DNA of 64,000 nucleotides, taken from positions 124,001-188,000 of the forward strand of contig NZ_UNOZ01000031.1 of NCBI RefSeq assembly GCF_900536025.1, in the 5' to 3' direction. Made by a program: the position numbers and the translations under genes. This DNA is from Pseudomonas reidholzensis. GTDB taxonomy: Bacteria; Pseudomonadota; Gammaproteobacteria; Pseudomonadales; Pseudomonadaceae. Position 1 is the stretch's first letter, and every line of letters begins with the position of its first letter. Below, one piece after another: positions 58,887 to 64,000 of this stretch. The notes below the pieces were generated by a model. The model made no database searches and was not told the DNA's origin. It saw only the letters and a list, made by a program, of their open reading frames with translations.

Positions 58887-61844
58887 ATGGCGTCGCGCGA
58901 GCAACCGCAGGCCGTTCAACGACAATTGAGAGCACTGGCCGAGCCGCTGGTCAGTGCATGCCCGGACATGCGTCAGATGGCCCGGGAAGCCGCCACCGCT
59001 ACGTTGAGCAAGTATCAGCAACCTGCGCTGGACCCTGACCAAGTCTACTTCAACCGCTTCACCACGGCCGTTAGCGCCCCGACCTACAGTGGCTGGGCCC
59101 ACCATGAGCGGCCGGTCCAGTCCCTGACCTTGCCGCAACTGGTCATGCAGCGCTTCGACGTCAACGATCAGGACAACGCCGACCTGCTCAGCGACTACAC
59201 CGGGTTCTATACGGCCGGTGCCAACAAAGCCGTGTTCGATGCCTCGAACCAGATCCCGATCGACCCCCAGCGGGTGCTCGAAGACTTCTGGGCGTTCGAC
59301 TTCAGCAGCGTTTTTCATCAGCGGCTCACGGCGTTCTGGCAACAGCACGCCGACGACTTCTGCGTGCTGGCGAAAACCAACTTCATGGCCAAGGTGATGG
59401 AGGTGTGCGCCGATCACCCTGGCAGTGAACTGGCCAAACGCTCGCTGCTGGCGGCAGACGCGCTGGGCAGTGAGATCACTTCGCCCGTCACGCTGGAGCA
59501 CCTGCGGCGAACCACGACGCCTGCGCAAGGCTCCCAACTGCGCAGCCTCGACATCGGCGGGTACGTGGCCAGCGATATCCTGCGTATCGCGATGACCGAC
59601 GGCGCCGAGCTGGTCTATGTGCCAGGTGAAGTGGATGCCCTGCACCTGTTCGCCAATCGCAACGAACTCTACTGGTGGGTACTCAGCCAGACCAACGCGC
59701 GTGAGAATCGTGCGCGCTTCATGAGCCACTTCGCGCTGGCCTGCCACGCGGAACACGGTAGCGACGTCGGCCTCAACCACCAGCTTGATCTGATGTTCTA
59801 TCACTGGGGCGGTGATGACGGTCAGTACCTCAATCAGCGCGACCAACGGATTCAGGGCGATGCCTTCATCCACCTGCGCGACTCGGCACACCAGCGCATG
59901 CTGGACGACGCGCATTTTGCCCTGCGCTCGAACAGCGACCTGCGCAAACAACTGTGGATCGGGTACCTGAAGGCGTTCGGACAAGTCTTCGGCCCCATGG
60001 CCGCCTTGAATTGGCCGATTGCCCTGGCCGTAGTCGGCGCAGGGCTGGCAGACACGGGCTTGAACATCGACCAGGCGGTCAATGGCCACACGACCGCCGA
60101 ACGCCGAGCTGGCGTGGTCGGCGCCGTGTTCGCGGCTATCGATACGCTGTTCAATGCAACGCTACTGGCCAGTGTCAGCGGCGCACTGGGCGAAGAGCTT
60201 GTCGAGGCGGGTGCGGGTGAGCCATCGACTGAAATCGAGCCGCAAACACCCTTGAGCAGCAGCGAACTGGAGGCGCGCCTACCCGAGCCATTCCAGCCAA
60301 AAGCGCCGGATCAGTTGCTGGCGGGCTTCGAGTCCAATGAAATCCTCAACGGCGCACCGGGCAGCGGTGAACTTGCAGGGGTCTACACCCAGCAAGGACA
60401 GTTCTATGTGCTGATTGACGACCTGCCCTATCAGGTGCGGTATGTAGGGGAATCCACTCAGTGGGTGGTCGTCGACCCGGAGTCGCCCTTCTCGTTCGCT
60501 CGCCACGTGCCCCTTCAGCGCACGCCCGAGGGTGCCTGGCAACCCATGGCACGCAACGGACTCAAAGGCGGCAAGCCGCCCAAGGCCCTGCTCAAACTCC
60601 TGGGGATCAGCGCCACTCCGTCTGCACTACCGCCCTTGGAAGTCACGCCGTACGAGGTGCCGGCCGCACGGCGTGCGACGTTCATGAAATACGATATTTC
60701 CCCACAGAACAGGGTCATCAGCGGGGACCACTTCTCGTTCGATGCAGAGGCCAATCACGTCTACGAGGAATATGCCCAACTGCGAGACCGACTGGCCGCC
60801 GACGCCACTCAATACATCCATTCCGCCACGCTGCCAGAGCGCCCGCAAACGCCGGACCTTGCCAGCCAGGCGAGCCCGAAACAGATCATTCGGGGCATCT
60901 ACGAAAACACGGACGGCCTGGTCATTGGCGAGTCGCATTCTGCATTGGGCAGCAAGCGCTTCCTCATCGACAATATGGCCGAGTTGAAAAAACAGCAGGT
61001 GAAAGTGCTGTACATGGAGCACTACACGACCGACTTCCAACAGGTCGAACTGGACCAATTCAACCGCACCGGGCAGCTGCCAGACAAAATCCAGCGCTAC
61101 ATCAAAGCCCAGGATTTCGGCCATATCACTGACCGCTCAGGCCACTACACCTTTGAAAATGTCATGCTCAAGGCCCAACAGCATGGCATCCGCATCCAGG
61201 CGATAGATTGCATGGCCAGCTATGCACAGGCATGGGCCAAGACCCCAAGCCCGTTGGCACGCCAACAGATGATGAACTACTTCGCCCACCTCATCATCGA
61301 CGCAGACCAACTGATACGTGGCAAGAGCAGGTGGGTAGCGTTGGTGGGCAACACCCACGCCAACAGCTATGAAGGCGTACCCGGCTTGAGTGAGATGCAA
61401 AAGGCGATCGGCCTGCGCGTGGTGGATATCGATATCGGCCAACCCGGCGGCATCGGCGTTGACCCCGGCTTCCCCTATATTGACGAGAACATCACAACCA
61501 CTCGAATCAAGAGCGAGCTCTTGTTGCGGGCTCCATTGACAGTTGCCCAGGCAGAGACCGGTAGCCTTGACGCGCTGCCCCCACCCGCCGTTGAGGACAG
61601 CCAGCTTGAGCAACGATTAAGTACAGCCGGGGACTTCATGTTCATCACCAGGGACAATAGGCCGTCCCTGGTGCACCGCAACCGCGTCGGCCAACTGGTG
61701 TTTACGCCCATTCTTGTGGATGACCATTTCTTCTATATCGACAACAGCCGTTGGCCTTGGGCGGATCAGTACCGCACACCTGAGCTGAAGCGCTTGAAGG
61801 TTCTGTTTGAACGCAATGGCATGCATTACAAGCCTGCCAGCTAG
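58887..61844 (+). CDS. dermonecrotic-toxin-like effector with EreA/ChaN/TIKI-like C-terminal domain
   Basis: A 985-residue protein with no signal peptide. The N-terminal part (about 1-420) matches the dermonecrotic-toxin domain (DUF6543) seen in large Pseudomonas toxins, for example PTYSGWAHHERPVQSLTLPQ and then FDFSSVFHQRLTAFWQQHAD. A pair of hydrophobic helices (about 375-435) may insert in membranes. The C-terminal domain (about 660-900) carries GESH (681-684), MEH (710-712), ID (773-774) and GNTH (821-824), the GE-x-H/E/GxxH pattern of EreA/ChaN/TIKI enzymes and the C2 domain of Pasteurella toxin. AGGAGAGG precedes the ATG. No immunity gene or secretion gene is adjacent. Target unknown. 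Confidence 0.75.
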   Translation: MASREQPQAVQRQLRALAEPLVSACPDMRQMAREAATATLSKYQQPALDPDQVYFNRFTTAVSAPTYSGWAHHERPVQSLTLPQLVMQRFDVNDQDNADLLSDYTGFYTAGANKAVFDASNQIPIDPQRVLEDFWAFDFSSVFHQRLTAFWQQHADDFCVLAKTNFMAKVMEVCADHPGSELAKRSLLAADALGSEITSPVTLEHLRRTTTPAQGSQLRSLDIGGYVASDILRIAMTDGAELVYVPGEVDALHLFANRNELYWWVLSQTNARENRARFMSHFALACHAEHGSDVGLNHQLDLMFYHWGGDDGQYLNQRDQRIQGDAFIHLRDSAHQRMLDDAHFALRSNSDLRKQLWIGYLKAFGQVFGPMAALNWPIALAVVGAGLADTGLNIDQAVNGHTTAERRAGVVGAVFAAIDTLFNATLLASVSGALGEELVEAGAGEPSTEIEPQTPLSSSELEARLPEPFQPKAPDQLLAGFESNEILNGAPGSGELAGVYTQQGQFYVLIDDLPYQVRYVGESTQWVVVDPESPFSFARHVPLQRTPEGAWQPMARNGLKGGKPPKALLKLLGISATPSALPPLEVTPYEVPAARRATFMKYDISPQNRVISGDHFSFDAEANHVYEEYAQLRDRLAADATQYIHSATLPERPQTPDLASQASPKQIIRGIYENTDGLVIGESHSALGSKRFLIDNMAELKKQQVKVLYMEHYTTDFQQVELDQFNRTGQLPDKIQRYIKAQDFGHITDRSGHYTFENVMLKAQQHGIRIQAIDCMASYAQAWAKTPSPLARQQMMNYFAHLIIDADQLIRGKSRWVALVGNTHANSYEGVPGLSEMQKAIGLRVVDIDIGQPGGIGVDPGFPYIDENITTTRIKSELLLRAPLTVAQAETGSLDALPPPAVEDSQLEQRLSTAGDFMFITRDNRPSLVHRNRVGQLVFTPILVDDHFFYIDNSRWPWADQYRTPELKRLKVLFERNGMHYKPAS

Positions 61845-61849
61845 GGCAT

Positions 61850-61883
61850 AAAAGGGGTGAAATCTCATGGCTTCACCCTTTTT
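61850..61883 (+). terminator. intrinsic terminator of the toxin gene
   Basis: AAAAGGGGTGAA (61850-61861) pairs with TTCACCCTTTTT (61872-61883) with one G-U pair and a 10-base loop, ending in a U-run, 5 bp after the stop. Confidence 0.8.
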
Positions 61884-61920
61884 ATTGTTCATTCGCAATA
61901 GGAGTGCCAGAGACAGCGGG

Positions 61921-62343
61921 CTAAGTGCGATTCCAAGGGTTGAGGACAGTCAGGCCAGCAGCCTGAAAAGGACTGACGTCGCGCGTAGCAATCAAAAGCC
62001 CATTGGCACTGGCGATAGCCGCTATACAGGCATCGGCCGTCTCAATACCACTGCCCGCCTTCCGAGCCTTGACCAACACCTCGGCGTAGGCGTTGGTACA
62101 CGCTTGGTCAAACGGCAACACACGCCCGAGAAAGACCGGCAGAACACGCCTCTCCAGATGTTCATGCAATGCCGTCCGACGCTTCCCTTGCGGCATCAGG
62201 GCAACGCCAGCCCGCAGCTCCGCCACGGTGATTGCCGACAGGTAGAGCGTTTCCAGCGGCTGCGCGTCCAGCCACTCGATAACGCAAGGCTCCGGCTCGC
62301 GGCGCAGCGGCTCGGAGATGACATTGGTATCAAGCAGGATCAT
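61921..62343 (-). CDS. fitB: PIN-domain toxin (VapC/FitB type)
   Basis: Ribonuclease toxin of a type II pair, 140 residues. The four acidic PIN residues are visible: LLDTNVISE (D5), AELRAG, ETADACIA and ATRDVSPF. The N-terminal DTNVISEPLR is typical of FitB. It overlaps fitA by 4 nt. The convergent toxin gene upstream of it is unrelated by sequence. Confidence 0.88.
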   Translation of the reverse strand: MILLDTNVISEPLRREPEPCVIEWLDAQPLETLYLSAITVAELRAGVALMPQGKRRTALHEHLERRVLPVFLGRVLPFDQACTNAYAEVLVKARKAGSGIETADACIAAIASANGLLIATRDVSPFQAAGLTVLNPWNRT

Positions 62344-62594
62344 TCAAAGCTCGCTGCGCGGGCCTGGGTTTTATCGCGCACACCCTCGAAGATTGCCGTT
62401 TCTTCATCGCTGAGCGTGACCTCACGCCCGATCTCGGCCAGCAGCGACCCCAGCTTGATACGGCCGCTTGGCCGTACCGCGGACTCAAGGATGTCACGCA
62501 TCTCGGCCTCGATGCTCCGGCCATGCTGAGCGGCACGCACGCGGATCGCGCGGTGCACCTCTTCAGGCACATTTCGAACAGTAACGGATGGCAT
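62340..62594 (-). CDS. fitA: FitA-type antitoxin (ribbon-helix-helix)
   Basis: 84-residue antitoxin. An N-terminal ribbon-helix-helix (PSVTVRNVPEEVHRAIRVRA) that should bind its own promoter is followed by a C-terminal toxin-binding tail. GGAGG lies eight bases before the ATG at 62594; a TTG at 62609 is rejected. Confidence 0.88.
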   Translation of the reverse strand: MPSVTVRNVPEEVHRAIRVRAAQHGRSIEAEMRDILESAVRPSGRIKLGSLLAEIGREVTLSDEETAIFEGVRDKTQARAASFE

Positions 62595-63015
62595 CTTGCA
62601 ATCCTCCAAAACGCTGCGATTGCTTGCAATTTAAGCTAATGCATTCACCCGCACAATGAATACCGGGCTGCAATCCGTAAGATCAGATCGGCGGTAACCT
62701 CCGACACCCCAGAGCCGGCTCGCTCTTTTATTACTTAAGTCATATATCCATGTAAGTAATCACTTGGGAACTTCATTGCCCCCTCCTCTCTGACCCAACG
62801 TCCCTGACGATTTGTCCGCCATAGAGAGGCTGCACTTTTTTTCGCACACGAGCCGCTCTAGGGCGCGCACTCCCAAATATACATAGCCGCACTCTGGAAA
62901 AAGTGGCTAGGTGACACTACCGAATACTACGCGCTGAACTATCGTGATTCTCTCCAACGCCAGCCCATCTGATTTCGATGTGTGGTCGTTCTGAGAAAAC
63001 AGGGAAGTGCACGCA
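62595..63015. other. AT-richer intergenic region before the adhesin gene
   Basis: 421 bp with no gene. Base composition is visibly lower in GC than the neighbours, with AT-rich stretches such as TTTTATTACTTAAGTCATAT and TTTTTTTCGCACACG. It should carry the fitA promoter and the promoter of the gene at 63016. No palindrome good enough to call an operator was found. Confidence 0.5.
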
Positions 63016-64000
63016 ATGAACCGAGTATTTGCGCTGGTATGGAACGCCTCGATGGGCTGCTGGACAGTGACTCACGAACACAGCAAGCGTTGCCGCAAGG
63101 GCTCGCGTCGCCTGGGCAAACTGGCGCTGCCGGCCTTGCTGCTGGGTGCCCTGGCCAGCCAATCGGCTCAGGCCACGTGCTCCGCCGCCGGTAGCACAAT
63201 CACCTGCAGCGGCATTCCGACGCCGCCGCTGTATCTTAATGACTACAGCAGCGCCACCAGCGGGCTGACGGTCAACGTGACCTCGGGCGCGGAGATGAAC
63301 GCCACCGAGGGCGGCAAGGTCATCAACCTGACCGGGGCCAACATCAACCTGAACAACTCCGGCACCATCGACCCGAATGTGGGGGCCCTGGTCCCGGTGT
63401 CGGTCCTCAGTGGCGGCGCGTTCATCGGCACCGGCGCGACCAGCACGGTCAACGTGGTCAACAACACTAACGGGATCATTCGCGGCACCGGCATGGTGCT
63501 CGGCTCCACCCTGACCAGCATCGACGGTCTGGGGATTGCCGTGAACAACGGGGTGTCGGGCACCACGACCATCACCAATGACGGCACTATCACCTCCACC
63601 CGACTGCCGCCCGGCGTGAACACCCTGGCCGATACGCCAGTGGTCGGGGTGTATGGCGGTTCGCAAGTCAACATGACCAACAGCGCCACCGGTACGATCA
63701 ACGGCCGGGTCGCGTTCGAGACGTCGGTGGCGGGCAACACCTTCACCAACGCCGGTAACATCACCGGCGGCGTGTCGATGGGGGCGGGCAGCACCAACAC
63801 CTTCTACGCGATCACAGGTTCGAGCGTTAACCAAGGTGACGGTGCGCAATTGTCCGTCGGCGTCGGTGGCTTGATCGGCGTCAACCTGACCTTCGCCCCC
63901 ACCGGGACGATCGATGGCGGCGCAGCCGGTACCAACACGCTGATCCTGCAAAACCCGATCGGCCTCGGCGGCGGCACCACCGGGACCGGCACGGCGTCCA
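63016..64000 (+). CDS. autotransporter-type adhesin with extended signal peptide (3' end beyond the window)
   Basis: Secreted surface protein, 328 codons visible and open at the edge. The N-terminus is an extended signal peptide region (MNRVFALVWNASMGCWTVTH) followed by a second, ordinary signal sequence (LALPALLLGALASQSAQA). The mature part is threonine/glycine/asparagine-rich with repeated short strands (INLNNSGTI, TTITNDGTITS, NTFTNAGNITGG), the pattern of a beta-helix passenger. An outer-membrane barrel is expected downstream but not seen. It could be a type Va autotransporter or a related two-partner protein; the ESPR favours these. Confidence 0.83.
   Translation, partial: MNRVFALVWNASMGCWTVTHEHSKRCRKGSRRLGKLALPALLLGALASQSAQATCSAAGSTITCSGIPTPPLYLNDYSSATSGLTVNVTSGAEMNATEGGKVINLTGANINLNNSGTIDPNVGALVPVSVLSGGAFIGTGATSTVNVVNNTNGIIRGTGMVLGSTLTSIDGLGIAVNNGVSGTTTITNDGTITSTRLPPGVNTLADTPVVGVYGGSQVNMTNSATGTINGRVAFETSVAGNTFTNAGNITGGVSMGAGSTNTFYAITGSSVNQGDGAQLSVGVGGLIGVNLTFAPTGTIDGGAAGTNTLILQNPIGLGGGTTGTGTAS

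Overview
The window is high-GC chromosomal DNA from a Pseudomonas, most probably the P. putida group. This rests on a Wsp chemosensory cluster, the hom-thrC-dsbC-xerD-rplS-trmD-rimM-rpsP-ffh backbone, putida-type REP palindromes in inverted pairs, and a type II secretion cluster flanked by phosphatase genes and a second tat operon, as described for P. putida (xcp, uxpA/uxpB, tat-1). No tRNA, rRNA, CRISPR array, insertion sequence or prophage was recognised.

Layout. 1-3.2 kb: the start of the leftward wsp operon (wspA, wspB, partial wspC). 3.3-9.6 kb: a DUF533 gene and a five-gene polyamine uptake and oxidation operon (ydcSTUVW type). 9.8-10.4 kb: a hicAB toxin-antitoxin pair with an operator that abuts the hicA start codon. 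10.4-17.2 kb: an old-yellow-enzyme reductase, recJ, yaeQ, a class III CoA-transferase, a periplasmic solute-binding protein, a DUF3509-like gene and an atypical receiver-domain gene. 17.2-17.9 kb: a non-coding repeat region. 17.9-34.6 kb: housekeeping genes for threonine synthesis, disulfide isomerisation, chromosome dimer resolution, translation (rplS-trmD-rimM-rpsP), SRP (ffh), a ypjD/corB pair, an MHS-family transporter, purT, a VUT-family transporter, a gamma carbonic anhydrase and two Nudix hydrolases. 34.6-35.1 kb: an L,D-transpeptidase.

35.1-50.7 kb is the most coherent specialised block. It holds a T2SS (gspC to gspN on the minus strand, gspK displaced), a SoxB-like Tat lipoprotein gene at the head of the T2SS operon (uxpA), a divergent PhoX-family Tat lipoprotein phosphatase (uxpB) and tatABC. 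An excellent three-repeat PHO box lies 55 nt upstream of uxpA and a second PHO-box-like pair lies upstream of tatA. Substrate, inner-membrane exporter and outer-membrane secretion machine therefore appear to form one phosphate-starvation unit. UxpA looks as if it has lost nearly every metal ligand of its SoxB/5'-nucleotidase relatives.

50.7-58.7 kb returns to housekeeping (a YqfO-like protein, purL, mltF, tadA, a Tat-exported multicopper oxidase). 58.9-64 kb is accessory in character: a 985-residue dermonecrotic-toxin-like protein with an EreA/ChaN/TIKI-like C-terminal domain, a fitAB-type PIN toxin-antitoxin pair, an AT-richer intergenic stretch, and the start of an autotransporter-type adhesin with an extended signal peptide, cut by the window edge.

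Start codons were chosen by Shine-Dalgarno sites, stop/start overlaps and family length. All family assignments come from reading the translations, not from database searches.
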